This document shows, piece after piece, positions 26,216-37,140 of a DNA stretch of 64,000 bases (its first letter is position 1; the number at the start of each line of letters is the position of its first letter). The notes below the pieces were generated by a model. That model saw only the letters and a program-made list of their open reading frames with translations. It searched no databases and had not been told where the DNA came from. Source of the stretch: JALYNX01 sp963749415 (GTDB lineage: Bacteria; Actinomycetota; Acidimicrobiia; Spongiisociales; ZC4RG35); the NCBI GenBank assembly GCA_963749415.1, contig CAVVMG010000001.1:372001-436000 (forward strand), read 5' to 3'. A program made the position numbers and the translations under genes.

Positions 26216-26869
26216 TCACTCGACGAAGTGGATCAGATCCTCGTTGAACTCGTAGTAGCCGACCAGGGTCGGATCGGTGACACCCGCCCACTCCCAGTGC
26301 CAGGGCTCCCGGGTCGAGCGGTCGCACCACGCCCACCGGGGATGGACCCAGCCGAAGCGATAGGCGTTGCCCTGCATCCAGCGCATCGCCCGGTCATTGC
26401 AACCCAGCACCCCGCTGCCATCGCCGAAATCGACTGCTCTGCCCCACCCGTGGTTGGAAGCCCCGGCGCGTGCGGTGGGTGGCCCGGTGCAGGTCCGGGT
26501 CCGCTTGGTCCCGGTCTGGGTTCTCTCCCCGGTGACCGGGTCGACCGAATAGATCTCTTCCTCGGTGATCGGGCAGCGCCGGTTGTAGGCGGCCTTCTGA
26601 CTCGCGTAGCTGCGGTAGCAATCGACTGGGGCGAGGCGGATCCCATCCGCCTCGGCTGCTTCGAGCAGGAGCGCGTACATGTAGGCGGCGTCACGCTCCA
26701 GGGTGCAGCCACGGAAGGTCATGAGACGGTCGCTGTCCATGTCCCCGTTGGTGTAGCCGTCGACTTCGAGGTCGAGGGAGTAGGCCTCTTCGCCTGCCGG
26801 GACATACTCAGGAGAGGCACCTGGGACCAGCGCGGCAAGGAGCGACAGTATTACGACAGCTGTGGGCAT
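26216..26869 (-). CDS. Secreted D-Ala-D-Ala carboxypeptidase, VanY-like (peptidase M15)
   Basis: Zinc carboxypeptidase acting on peptidoglycan stem peptides. The 217-aa protein has an N-terminal signal-like segment (VVILSLLAALVPGA), RSYASQKAAYNRRCP (substrate Arg), SNHGWGRAVDFG (zinc His and Asp) and EPWHWEWAG (catalytic Glu not at the usual spacing visible; zinc His in the WHWE). Two pairs of Cys (CTLERD/CYRSY, and CPITEE/CTGPP) suggest disulfides in the secreted form. It is convergent with the acyltransferase with no spacer. Confidence 0.85.
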   Translation of the reverse strand: MPTAVVILSLLAALVPGASPEYVPAGEEAYSLDLEVDGYTNGDMDSDRLMTFRGCTLERDAAYMYALLLEAAEADGIRLAPVDCYRSYASQKAAYNRRCPITEEEIYSVDPVTGERTQTGTKRTRTCTGPPTARAGASNHGWGRAVDFGDGSGVLGCNDRAMRWMQGNAYRFGWVHPRWAWCDRSTREPWHWEWAGVTDPTLVGYYEFNEDLIHFVE

Positions 26870-26961
26870 GGGGATGTGCTAGCCCGTAATCGGCCTCGAG
26901 TGCCTGAAGCTTTAGGCGATTTCTCGTGAAGCAGCTTGCTGAAACCCCTCAGCCACGAGTG

Positions 26962-26997
26962 CGCAACCCGGCCGACTGGCGTCTGTTCGTCCGAGGC
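26962..26997 (+). repeat. 36-bp dispersed repeat, copy A
   Basis: Begins CGCAACCCGGCCGACTGGCG and ends TTCGTCCGAGGC. It matches the reverse complement of 30721-30756 at 34 of 36 positions. It lies in the 196-bp spacer 26870-27065 between the VanY and clpC genes, which otherwise shows only a short hairpin (GCCT...AGGC near 26902-26917). Confidence 0.8.
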
Positions 26998-27065
26998 TGG
27001 CTACGCCGAGCGTGTATCCGATCATGATTTGCGGTTGCCGAGGGCGGAGTCGGCCGGAAATCGAG

Positions 27066-29544
<2,479 letters not shown>

Positions 29545-29642
29545 CTGTCACTCCCACGCCTGACATACGCAACTTTACCACCGGGCAGGTCTTCGCTTCC
29601 TGGAGGCTTTCCACCGGCCCGTCCGTAATACCATCGTCATCT
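29545..29642. promoter_or_regulatory. Divergent promoter region of clpC and the polyprenyl synthase gene
   Basis: This 98-bp spacer must carry both promoters. GGGAGTGACAG before the clpC GTG can act as its ribosome site. I could not identify a confident -35/-10 pair or a known operator such as HAIR or CIRCE. Confidence 0.35.
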
Positions 29643-30638
29643 GTGGACGATCTCCAAAGTCTGATCGATATTCCCCGAATTTGGGGGTCAATGTCGCGGG
29701 TGGAGGAGCGGCTGCTCGAGGCCGCCTCCGCCGACGACGCGTACCTGACCAAGATCGCCCAGCATCTCCTCCTCGCCGGGGGCAAGCGGCTTCGCCCTCT
29801 GCTCTCCCTCCTCGCTGCCGAGTTCGGGCCCGACGCCGGGAGCCATCGCCCGGTGGAAGCCGGGGTGTCCGTCGAGCTGATCCACGTCGGGTCGCTCTAC
29901 CACGACGACGTCATCGACGAATCGGACACCCGGCGCGGCGCCCCATCGGTCAACGCCAATTGGTCGAACAGCGTTGCCATCCTCGCCGGTGACTTCCTCA
30001 TGGCACGGGCCTCCGAGGTCGCAGCCACTCACCTCTCCCAAGAGTCGGTCCGCCTGCTGGCTGCCACCTATGCCGAATTGGTCGAAGGTCAGACCAAGGA
30101 ATTGCAGTTGGTGGGGAACATGGAGCACGGCATCGACGAATACCACCAGGTGATCGGGGGCAAGACCGCCTCCCTGATCCGCACGTCAGCCCGGCTCGGT
30201 GCCCTGGCCTCCGACGCCTCACCCGATGTCGTCGAGGCAGTGTCCTCTTGGGCCTGGGAGGTGGGCATGGTGTTCCAGATCGCCGACGATGCCCTCGATC
30301 TGGTCGCCGACGAGGAGACGATCGGGAAGCCCGCCGGCTCCGATATCAGGGAAGGCACCTTTACCGCACCCGTGTTGCTCGCGGCGCGGGGCCCGGAAGG
30401 CGATCGGATCCGACACCTTCTTGGCGGGCCGATGCCCTACTCGGACCGCGCGGTCGAAGAGGTGATCGACCTGGTGCGCTCCGGAGGCCACATCGAGGAG
30501 TCGCTCCAGGAGGCGACGCGGAGGCTGGCAGTGGCGACCGAGGCGTTGTCCGCCCTCGACCCGGGCCGGCCCCGTGAGATCCTCGAAGAGTTGGGAGCAT
30601 TTCTCCTGGAGAGGGTGGATACCGCCCGGGCTGGTTGA
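29643..30638 (+). CDS. Polyprenyl diphosphate synthase
   Basis: Trans-prenyltransferase that adds isopentenyl diphosphate units to an allylic primer, giving geranylgeranyl or longer chains for quinones or carotenoids. The 331-aa protein has AGGKRLRPLL, the first Asp-rich motif SLYHDDVIDESDTRRGAPS and the second, FQIADDALDLVADEE, with the KPAGSDIREGTFTAPVL lid region. The position before the first Asp motif holds SLYHDD; chain length depends on the residues 4-5 upstream, which suggests a medium to long chain but is not decisive. The start is GTG 29643. The stop codon lies in a 19-bp tandem repeat. It is isolated from the MEP genes. Confidence 0.92.
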   Translation: MDDLQSLIDIPRIWGSMSRVEERLLEAASADDAYLTKIAQHLLLAGGKRLRPLLSLLAAEFGPDAGSHRPVEAGVSVELIHVGSLYHDDVIDESDTRRGAPSVNANWSNSVAILAGDFLMARASEVAATHLSQESVRLLAATYAELVEGQTKELQLVGNMEHGIDEYHQVIGGKTASLIRTSARLGALASDASPDVVEAVSSWAWEVGMVFQIADDALDLVADEETIGKPAGSDIREGTFTAPVLLAARGPEGDRIRHLLGGPMPYSDRAVEEVIDLVRSGGHIEESLQEATRRLAVATEALSALDPGRPREILEELGAFLLERVDTARAG

Positions 30639-30672
30639 TTGCCGGCCGACTTCTTGATTGCCGGCCGACTTC
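30635..30672 (+). repeat. Tandem duplication of a 19-bp unit
   Basis: TTGATTGCCGGCCGACTTC occurs twice head to tail (30635-30653, 30654-30672). The first copy includes the stop codon of the polyprenyl synthase gene. It shares CCGGCCGACT with the 36-bp dispersed repeat, and the following bases hold a CGACTC/GAGTCG hairpin. Confidence 0.85.
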
Positions 30673-30720
30673 GCCCTCGGCGACTCAAAGTCGACTCGGC
30701 ATGTGAGTCGGTCTTGGGCG

Positions 30721-30756
30721 GCCTCGGGCGAACAGACGCCGGTCGGCCGGGTTGCG
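30721..30756 (-). repeat. 36-bp dispersed repeat, copy B (inverted)
   Basis: GCCTCGGGCGAACAGACGCC followed by a GGTCGGCCGGGTTGCG tail; inverted partner of 26962-26997 with 34 of 36 bases the same. It runs directly into the 7-bp tandem repeat at 30754. Confidence 0.8.
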
Positions 30757-30788
30757 GATCGCGGTCGGCGGTTTACGGATAGCGGACC
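30754..30788. repeat. Degenerate 7-bp tandem repeat, five units
   Basis: GCGGATC-GCGGTCG-GCGGTTT-ACGGATA-GCGGACC. It lies between the polyprenyl synthase and lysS ends and belongs to the same type as those at 18923 and 37141. Confidence 0.6.
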
Positions 30789-30828
30789 TGCGGAAAGCCA
30801 GCTCCGGCCATCAAAGCGGCCGTGAGCG

Positions 30829-32295
30829 TCAGGGAACAAGATCACTTCCCGAATGTGATGCTGGTCGGTGAGCAGCATCACCAGCCGGTCGACGCCGATC
30901 CCGAGGCCCCCGGTCGGCGGCAACCCATATTCCAGGGCCATCAGGTAGTCCTCGTCGACGGGGTGGGCCTCTTCGTCACCGGCCTCCCGGGCTGCAGCCT
31001 GCTCCTCGAAGCGAGCCCTCTGGTCGTCGGGGTCGTTGAGCTCACTGAACGCATTGGCGTATTCCGAACCGGCGATCACCAGTTCGAAGCGGTCGGCGAC
31101 ACGGGGGTCGTCACGGTTGCGCCGAGCCAGCGGGGAGACCTCGACCGGAGGGTGGGTGACGAAGGTCGGCTCCCAGATCCGGTCTTCGACGACTGCCTCG
31201 TAGATCTCGGCGATCAGCCGCCCCGGGGACCAGGCGTCGGATGCCTCGATTCCGGCCCCCCGCGCCGCTTCGAGCAGAGTTGGCTGCGGGGTGTCGAGAC
31301 CGAGTGCGATACCGAGCGCTTCCGACACGAGTTCGGTCATCCGCGCCCTCCGATAGGGAGGCGTCAGGTCGAGCTCGCGCCCCTTGTAGCTGAGCTGTGT
31401 CGAGCCTTTCACCGCCATCGTGACAGCGGCGAACACCTCCTCGATCAGGGCCATGATCTCCTCATAGTCGGCAAGCGCCTGATACGCCTCCAGCATCGTG
31501 AACTCGGGGTTGTGCGTGGAGTCGATCCCCTCGTTGCGGAAGATCCTCCCGATTTCGAACACCCTCTCCATCCCGCCTACGACCAGCCGCTTCAGATAGA
31601 GCTCGGTAGCGATCCGGAGGTACATCGTCCATGTCGAGTGCTTGATGCTGGGTGCGGAAGGGCCGGGCCATGGCCCCCGTCGCCTGCGGGAGCAGGATCG
31701 GGGTGTCGACCTCGACAAAGCCCCGCTCCTCGAACTGACGCCGGAGCGCAGAGACGATCACCGAGCGCGCCAGAGCGACCTCCCGGGCCTCCTCGTTGAC
31801 CATCAGGTCCAGATACCGGTGACGGCTCCTCAGCTCCACGTCGATCAAGCCATGCCATTTATCGGGGAGGGGCCGCAGCGATTTCTGGAGGACGACCAGG
31901 TTGCGGACCTTGACGCTGAGCTCGCCCTTGCGGGTCGTCATCACCACTCCCTCGGCGCCGAGCCAGTCCCCAAGATCGACAGCTTCGAACAAGTCGGCAA
32001 CTTCGTCACCCGCATCGGCCCGATCGACGAACAGCTGGATCGTGCCGCTCTGATCGCGAAGGGAGCCGAACTGGAGCTTGCCGAACGAACGGTGCAGCAT
32101 CAATCGGCCGGCGATCGAGACCGCGACATCTGTCTGCTCACCCGGGCCGAGATCTGCGAACCGCTCTTGCAGGGATGCCGCCAGGTCGGAGCGCTCGAAC
32201 CGGTGCGGGTAGCCGCCGGCGTCGAGGATCGCCTGATGACGCTCCCGGCGTTGCGCAGCCTGGGAGTCAGGCTCCTGTTCGACGTGGTCGGTCAT
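30829..32295 (-). CDS. lysS: Lysyl-tRNA synthetase (class II), frame-disrupted
   Basis: Charges tRNA-Lys. The N-terminal OB-fold anticodon domain (about 55-150) and class II core are both present: RHRYLDLMVNEEAR (motif 1 region), GRIFRNEGIDSTHNPEFTML (motif 2) and GLGIGVDRLVMLLT (motif 3). The frame changes near 31623-31629: between ALDMD and YLRIATELYLKRL one G appears inserted; removing it restores the canonical ALDMDMYLRIATEL. At the 3' end the core frame does not stop after REVILFP but continues antisense into the next gene; a single missing C in the CCC before TGA (30829-30831) would give ...REVILFP-stop and a normal length of 488 aa. Both changes look like sequence errors. Confidence 0.88.
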
Positions 32296-32314
32296 CGGGG
32301 TCGCTGATCCTGGA

Positions 32315-33202
32315 TCAGGGCAGGGTACCGAGCCCGCTGGGAGCGTCGAGGATGAGGCCTCGATCAGGCAGGAACCGGCTATCGATGAGGTCGATGGCGA
32401 TGTTGTCGATCAATCGCACCGAGCCCACGGTGGCCGCCACGGCCAGGACTGCTGAGCGGTCGAGCGTCTCTATCGGGAGCATGGTGTCCTGCGTGGCCAG
32501 CATGACATAGTCGACGTCCAGTCTCTTGACCGACTTCTGAACCGTGGACTCCAGGCGATCGCCGCGGCGTTCTCCGGCGTCGATTTGCTCCGCCGCCTGG
32601 AACAACCCGCGGCTGAGCGCCAGTGCATGCTCCCGCTCCATGCGCCCCAGACGAACGTTCCGACTGCTCAATGCGAGCCCATCGGGCTCCCGGACCACCG
32701 GGGCATCGACTATCTGGATAGGGAAGCGGAGGTCTCTCGCCATCGCCCTGAGCACCGCCAGCTGCTGGGCGTCCTTGCGGCCAAACATGGCGACATCGGG
32801 CCGAAGTCCCGCGAACAGCTTGGCGACCACTGTGGCAACTCCAACGAAGTGCCCGGGACGGTGCCTTCCCTCCATCTCCTGGGACACCCGCCCCACTTCG
32901 ACCACGGTGGACCAGCCCTCGGGATAGACCTCGTCGGTCTCGGGGACGAATAAGACGTCCACCTCGTGCTCCTCGGCGAGCTCCGCGTCACGTTCGACGG
33001 CTCGGGGATAGGCATCGAAGTCGCCTGGATCGTTGAATTGAGTCGGATTGACGTACAGGGAAACCACCAGGGTGTCGCACTGGGGGCGAAGCAGATCCAT
33101 GAGCGCCAGGTGGCCTTCGTGGAAGAACCCCAGAGTGGGCAGGAGGCCGACCCGTCCCGAGTACAACTCGCGGGCTTCGTCAAAGGTCGGGATCAGGTCC
33201 AT
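32315..33202 (-). CDS. panC: Pantothenate synthetase
   Basis: Joins pantoate and beta-alanine with ATP. The 295-aa protein has the nucleotide-binding HIGH-like motif LPTLGFFHEGHLALM, VVSLYVNPTQFNDPGDF, the pantoate-binding EGRHRPGHFVGVATVV, MFGRKDAQQLAVLR and the KMSKS-like ALSSRNVRL. The usual PTMG is PTLG here. It overlaps the DUF2520 gene by 10 nt and sits 19 bp before lysS. DUF2520-panC neighbours are common in Actinobacteria; panD, usually next, is not present. Confidence 0.95.
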   Translation of the reverse strand: MDLIPTFDEARELYSGRVGLLPTLGFFHEGHLALMDLLRPQCDTLVVSLYVNPTQFNDPGDFDAYPRAVERDAELAEEHEVDVLFVPETDEVYPEGWSTVVEVGRVSQEMEGRHRPGHFVGVATVVAKLFAGLRPDVAMFGRKDAQQLAVLRAMARDLRFPIQIVDAPVVREPDGLALSSRNVRLGRMEREHALALSRGLFQAAEQIDAGERRGDRLESTVQKSVKRLDVDYVMLATQDTMLPIETLDRSAVLAVAATVGSVRLIDNIAIDLIDSRFLPDRGLILDAPSGLGTLP

Positions 33203-33981
33203 TCGCCGATCTCATCCGATCGGCCGGCGCGAATCGCGGTCGCTTCGGCCATGAGGCGGAATTGACGGCCGACGTCCTGCGAGACCTGGTTCGCGGCCTC
33301 GAGGTGGCCCCGGACCGTGCGGGTATCGCCCCTAGCGATCGGCCCGGTGAGAGCGTCAGCACCGCGCTCGAAGTAATTGGCGACCGCGCGCTCCACCAGG
33401 GGCCTGGCCACCCTGGGGTCGACGCCGGCACGCGCGAAGAGGTCACCGGCGACTGCAAGCGATGTGATCACGAAGTTGGCGGCCGAAGCGGCTGCGGCGT
33501 GATACGCGGGGCGCATGGCATCGTCGAGGCGGAAAGGCTCCATGCCCAGGGAGCGGGCAAACCGGGTCAGGACCTCGACCGAGGCCTCGTCGCCGTCTAT
33601 TCCGACAAAGGAACCGGCGAGTGCCGCGGACCCCGATTCCGGGTCGGGGAGTGTCTGCAGGGGGTGGAATCCCCCGATGCGGATTCCACGATCGGCAAGA
33701 GGGGCGAGGGCACCGATCGGGACGAACCCGGAGAGATGGACGGCCACGTCAACAGAGGTGACGCGGTCGGCGATTGATTGCGCCACCTCACCGATTGCCT
33801 CGTCGCTCACCGCGATGAGGAGAAGATCCCCTTCAGGGAAGGGTCGCTCGTGCTCGAGCAAGGGGCCGAACTCGGTGGCCCCCGACCTGGAGATGATTGC
33901 CGCGATCTCGTGGCCGGCTTCAGTCGCCGCCCGTGCGATCGATCCCCCGGCCCGACCAGGGCCGACGATCAGGAGACGCAT
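33193..33981 (-). CDS. Rossmann-fold/DUF2520 oxidoreductase-like protein
   Basis: A 262-aa protein with an N-terminal NAD(P)-binding fold (MRLLIVGPGRAGGSIARA, GxGxxG-like) and a helical C-terminal DUF2520 domain (about residues 130-255, with RPAYHAAAASAANFVITSL). Members resemble ketopantoate reductase or F420-dependent NADP reductase in fold. Always found beside panC in this phylum, so a pantoate-forming role (replacing PanE) has been suggested; the sequence alone does not prove it. It is translationally coupled to panC. Confidence 0.82.
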   Translation of the reverse strand: MRLLIVGPGRAGGSIARAATEAGHEIAAIISRSGATEFGPLLEHERPFPEGDLLLIAVSDEAIGEVAQSIADRVTSVDVAVHLSGFVPIGALAPLADRGIRIGGFHPLQTLPDPESGSAALAGSFVGIDGDEASVEVLTRFARSLGMEPFRLDDAMRPAYHAAAASAANFVITSLAVAGDLFARAGVDPRVARPLVERAVANYFERGADALTGPIARGDTRTVRGHLEAANQVSQDVGRQFRLMAEATAIRAGRSDEIGEWT

Positions 33982-34035
33982 CGGTGACCAGTGCCTGACA
34001 CTGACGGCGAGCGTAGTGCCGGGCCCGGATCGACT

Positions 34036-34377
34036 TCAGGCCCGGTCTTCCCGAAGTTGCTCTGGGGTGATCACTGGCCAGTTCGAGTCCATCTCGGACT
34101 TCATCTCGTGGTAGTCGTCCCGTCTCTTCCAGAACTTCGTCTTCCAAACCCGGAATCTCCGCTGCTTCGGCTCGGACAGGGGTTGGAGTGGGTCGTGCTC
34201 TCCGCCGCCGCGGACCTCCGGCAGGCCGGCGACTTCGTCGGGATCATCCACCATGTGAAGAAGTTGATGGGTGGAATGCCGAACCTGGCGGTGTTGTTGC
34301 TTGCGGTCGTTGCGCGTCGGGCGGCTGTCGTTGTAACCGGGGATGCCCTGGCGATGCTCTCTCGACCGTTTTGCCAT
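34036..34377 (-). CDS. Small highly basic protein
   Basis: A 113-aa hydrophilic protein beginning MAKRSREHRQGIPGYND, rich in Arg, Lys, His and Gln throughout, with a C-terminal FRVWKTKFWKRRDDYHEMKS segment. I do not recognise a named family, although short MAKRSR-type proteins are common in actinobacteria. The start at 34377 is set by AGGAGG about ten bases upstream. It lies between folK and the DUF2520 gene in the same direction. Likely to bind nucleic acid or the ribosome, by composition only. Confidence 0.6.
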   Translation of the reverse strand: MAKRSREHRQGIPGYNDSRPTRNDRKQQHRQVRHSTHQLLHMVDDPDEVAGLPEVRGGGEHDPLQPLSEPKQRRFRVWKTKFWKRRDDYHEMKSEMDSNWPVITPEQLREDRA

Positions 34378-34501
34378 CTGGATCGTTCCTCCTATTCCGG
34401 GACGCGTTCGTCGATCGGTTGAAGGAACGGGGGGCCACGGCCGCAACCCATGGATGGAAGCTACCACAGCCCGGGAAAGACGGAAGAGGGGACCGGTTTC
34501 T

Positions 34502-35455
34502 TCAGATGAGGAACGGGATCATCCTCTTCGCCACCCGACGCCGGTATTCCGAGTACTCCGGGTAGCTGATGCGTAGCAAGCGCTCCTCGTAGCCGGACTT
34601 GGCCCAGAAGAACCCGAACAGCCCGACGCCAAGCAGCGCAGCGAGTGCGCTCGAAAAGGCCAACGAGAGCCCAATGAGAATCAAGGAGATCCCGCCGTAG
34701 ATCGGGTGCCGCACCCAGCGGTAGGCCCCGTCATCGACCATCGATGCCCCTGGCGCCGGCTGAGGCAAAGGGATGAGAGCGCTGCCCAGGACTCGGGCCG
34801 ACACCACTGTGAGGAAGCCCCCTGCAGTGAGTAGCACCACCCCCACCACCCGATAGGCCTCGATATCGCCGTCGGGGAGCGACCCTGTCCCCACGAGGGC
34901 GAGAAGGATGCCGATGATGATGGCGACCTGGGCAGTGACCCAGTAGCGGCCGGTATCGGCTCGATCGCCCCCCAGCCAATCGCGCTCCAGGAGGTCGACA
35001 TCCTGCTCGGCCACGCCGGTGAGGGCCACGAAAGCCGTATCCCCGGCGCCCACCGATGCGTCGGGCCAAATCTCGTTGAGTGGCTCGAGGACGAATCTGC
35101 GCTCCCGAGCCCTGGGATGGGGAACCTCGAGCTCGGCGGTGCGCACCTCAGGACCGTCGCTGGCCACGATGTCGAGGTCGAGCGTCCGGGGCCCCCAGTG
35201 CTCGACCCGCTCCCGTCCGTGAGCGGCTTCTATCTCTGCGAGCGCTGCGAGTAGGGCGCGGGGCTCGAGGCTGGTGTCGAGGAGCACCACCGAGTTGAGG
35301 AAAGCCCCCTGGTCGGGGCCGCCGATAGGACCGGTCTCATAGACCCCGGCGACTGCGGAGACGTCGCCCAAGGCCCGCATCTCTGAAACTGCCCGGCGCA
35401 GGTGGTCGATCCGATCGCCCAGGTTGGAGCCCAGGGCGATCGCAAAGCGAGTCAT
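34502..35455 (-). CDS. folK: HPPK (FolK) fused to an isoprenylcysteine-methyltransferase-like membrane domain
   Basis: Residues 1-160 are 6-hydroxymethyl-7,8-dihydropterin pyrophosphokinase, a folate-pathway step: MTRFAIALGSNLGDR, ETGPIGGPDQGAFLN, GPRTLDLDIV and the EVPHPRARERRFVLEPL stretch. Residues about 168-317 are a separate unit with four hydrophobic segments and the ICMT/PEMT-type end GAYRWVRHPIYGGISLILIG...YEERLLRISYPEYSEYRRRV, where the RHPxYxG motif and the terminal E-E-x-L...Y-x-x-Y are the SAM/substrate-binding marks of that family. One uninterrupted frame of 317 aa joins them. The start overlaps folB (ATGA). In other actinobacteria folK is often followed by a separate membrane gene (DUF3180); here the partner is different and fused. 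Confidence 0.85.
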   Translation of the reverse strand: MTRFAIALGSNLGDRIDHLRRAVSEMRALGDVSAVAGVYETGPIGGPDQGAFLNSVVLLDTSLEPRALLAALAEIEAAHGRERVEHWGPRTLDLDIVASDGPEVRTAELEVPHPRARERRFVLEPLNEIWPDASVGAGDTAFVALTGVAEQDVDLLERDWLGGDRADTGRYWVTAQVAIIIGILLALVGTGSLPDGDIEAYRVVGVVLLTAGGFLTVVSARVLGSALIPLPQPAPGASMVDDGAYRWVRHPIYGGISLILIGLSLAFSSALAALLGVGLFGFFWAKSGYEERLLRISYPEYSEYRRRVAKRMIPFLI

Positions 35456-35811
35456 CTCGCCCGGTCGACCGTCACCGAGACATCGCCGAACTTCTCCGCG
35501 ATCGGAGCTTGAGGTTTGTGGACGGTCACCATGACTCTCTCTACCCGTGGGTCTTCGAGCACAATCCCGGCCACACCCTCGGCGACGGTCTCTATCAGGT
35601 TGTGGCTCTCCCCGGCGACCTTGTGATGGACCCTTCGCACCAGGTCGCCGTAGTCGACGGTGTCGGACACTTCGTCCGAGGCAGCTGCGGTTGCGGTGTC
35701 GAGGAAGATACGCACGTCGACGACAAAAGGCTGGTTCTTGGTCTTTTCCTCAGCCAGGACCCCGTGACGGGCCCAGACCTCGATGCCGGTGAGATCGATG
35801 CGATCGGTCAC
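35452..35811 (-). CDS. folB: Dihydroneopterin aldolase
   Basis: Converts 7,8-dihydroneopterin to 6-hydroxymethyl-dihydropterin and glycolaldehyde. The 119-aa protein has IDLTGIEVWARHGVLAEEK at the N-terminus, DTVDYGDLVRRV, NLIETVAEGVAGIVL and VMVTVHKPQAPI, with the catalytic Lys in the HKPQAP loop. Length and motifs are standard. The start overlaps the end of the pseudophosphatase gene and the end overlaps folK, both as ATGA. Confidence 0.95.
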   Translation of the reverse strand: MTDRIDLTGIEVWARHGVLAEEKTKNQPFVVDVRIFLDTATAAASDEVSDTVDYGDLVRRVHHKVAGESHNLIETVAEGVAGIVLEDPRVERVMVTVHKPQAPIAEKFGDVSVTVDRAR

Positions 35812-36302
35812 GAATCGACGGTGGCGGGGATCAGCGACCTGCCCTCAGGGCCCAATGCCCTACCCAGGATCTGCTGGATCACCGCGAGGGCAAGGATTGG
35901 GTCCTTGACCAGACCGGAGACGACGAGATAGCCGCCGAGCAGCCCACCGACTGTGTCGTCGATGGTCTCTCGGTGCACCAGGACCTTTGCCCGGCTCTTG
36001 TGCATCGCCTTGGTGAGCGCGTCGAAGAAAGCTCCGACCTCCGATGCCTCGAGCTCGTTCGCCAACGGAACCGAGAATGTCGCCATCCCGGCCTCGCGGT
36101 AGGCGAGCAGGTTTTGGTTACCGGGCAACATGGAGACAACCGAGTTGATCCCAGCCTCCTCCACGAGCCAGGTGATCTCCTCTTCCCGTCTCACCCTCCG
36201 GTGTTGGAACCCGGAGCCACCCACCCTCTCGGACACAGCAAGGCGATCGGTGATGACCCACGTGAAGCCACGTGGCTTCAATCCGGCAACCATTCTTCCC
36301 AT
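35808..36302 (-). CDS. Dual-specificity-phosphatase-like protein lacking catalytic residues
   Basis: A 164-aa protein with the order of a small DSP: a WVITDRLAVSERVGG entry region, EEITWLVEEAGINSVVSMLP (residues 41-60), then VLVHRETIDDTVGGLLGGYL (107-126) in the place of the P-loop VLVHCxxGxxRTGGLLAGYL. Alignment by eye puts Arg111 where the nucleophile Cys should be and Thr117 where the phosphate-binding Arg should be, so it should not hydrolyse phosphoesters. It is embedded between folP and folB with overlapping starts and stops, so it is made together with folate enzymes. The start could also be M4 (36293). Binding or scaffolding role possible. Confidence 0.6.
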   Translation of the reverse strand: MGRMVAGLKPRGFTWVITDRLAVSERVGGSGFQHRRVRREEEITWLVEEAGINSVVSMLPGNQNLLAYREAGMATFSVPLANELEASEVGAFFDALTKAMHKSRAKVLVHRETIDDTVGGLLGGYLVVSGLVKDPILALAVIQQILGRALGPEGRSLIPATVDS

Positions 36303-37138
36303 TGCTGTGGGGCCACGATAGTGGCGGCCAGCCGAAGCGCCGCCATAGATGAAGCAACATCGTGGACCCTGAAAATCCGTGCTCCGCGCTCGAATCCGAG
36401 AGCGGTCGTCACCGCGGTGAGGCCGTCGCGTCGAGCCGGGTCATCGATACCGCTCAGCTTCCCGAGAAAAGACTTGCGGGAAGCCCCCAGCACCACTGGA
36501 TATCCGGTTGCCGCCAGAGCGTCGAGCCCGGCGATGAGCTCCAGGTTGTGGATCACGGACTTGCCGAACCCGATCCCCGGGTCGATGGCGATCGATTGGG
36601 GTGACACCCCCAAGTCCTCCAAGCCCCGGGCGCGGCTCTCGAGAAACTCGGTCACCTCGGTGACGACGTCGTCGTAGGCGGGCGCCTGTTGCATCGTCGT
36701 CGGGGTGCCCTTCATGTGCATCAGGATCACGCCGACGCCGGTGTCTGCGACCAGCTCAGCCATCCCGGTCGCGGAACATGCGGTGACGTCGTTGAGCACA
36801 ACCGCCCCGCTCTCGATCGCGGCTCTCGCGACCTCGGGCTTCGAGGTGTCGATCGATACCAGGAGCCCTGATGCGCTCAGCGTCTCCACGACAGGGAGCA
36901 CACGTTCCAGTTCCAATTCGGCGGGGACCGGCTCGGCACCGGGCCGGGTCGACTCCCCCCCAACATCGATCAAGTGGGCCCCGGCCGCCGACATCTCCGA
37001 TGCAGCCCGAACAGCTGAGTCTGGCGCCAGGTGGAGGCCGCCATCGGAGAAAGAGTCGGGGGTGACGTTGAGCACCCCCATGATCACACCACGCGATATG
37101 TCCAGAGACTCCTTCGCGACCTTCCAATGGGTCGTCAT
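36278..37138 (-). CDS. folP: Dihydropteroate synthase
   Basis: Condenses hydroxymethyl-dihydropterin pyrophosphate with p-aminobenzoate; target of sulfonamides. The 286-aa protein has MGVLNVTPDSFSDGG, DVGGESTRPGAEPV, the SIDTSKPEVARAA strand, NDVTACS, LMHMKGTP and the C-terminal FRVHDVASSMAALRLA. All are standard for an active enzyme. The start at 37138 (MTTHWKVAK) is preferred over an upstream one inside the heptad repeats. It overlaps the phosphatase-like gene by 25 nt. Confidence 0.95.
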   Translation of the reverse strand: MTTHWKVAKESLDISRGVIMGVLNVTPDSFSDGGLHLAPDSAVRAASEMSAAGAHLIDVGGESTRPGAEPVPAELELERVLPVVETLSASGLLVSIDTSKPEVARAAIESGAVVLNDVTACSATGMAELVADTGVGVILMHMKGTPTTMQQAPAYDDVVTEVTEFLESRARGLEDLGVSPQSIAIDPGIGFGKSVIHNLELIAGLDALAATGYPVVLGASRKSFLGKLSGIDDPARRDGLTAVTTALGFERGARIFRVHDVASSMAALRLAATIVAPQQWEEWLPD

Positions 37139-37140
37139 AT

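Noticed and set aside
30219..30828. Apparent C-terminal extension of LysS antisense to the polyprenyl synthase gene
   Set aside because: The LysS family ends near REVILFP; the rest follows the complement of another gene. One missing C before TGA at 30829 explains the read-through.
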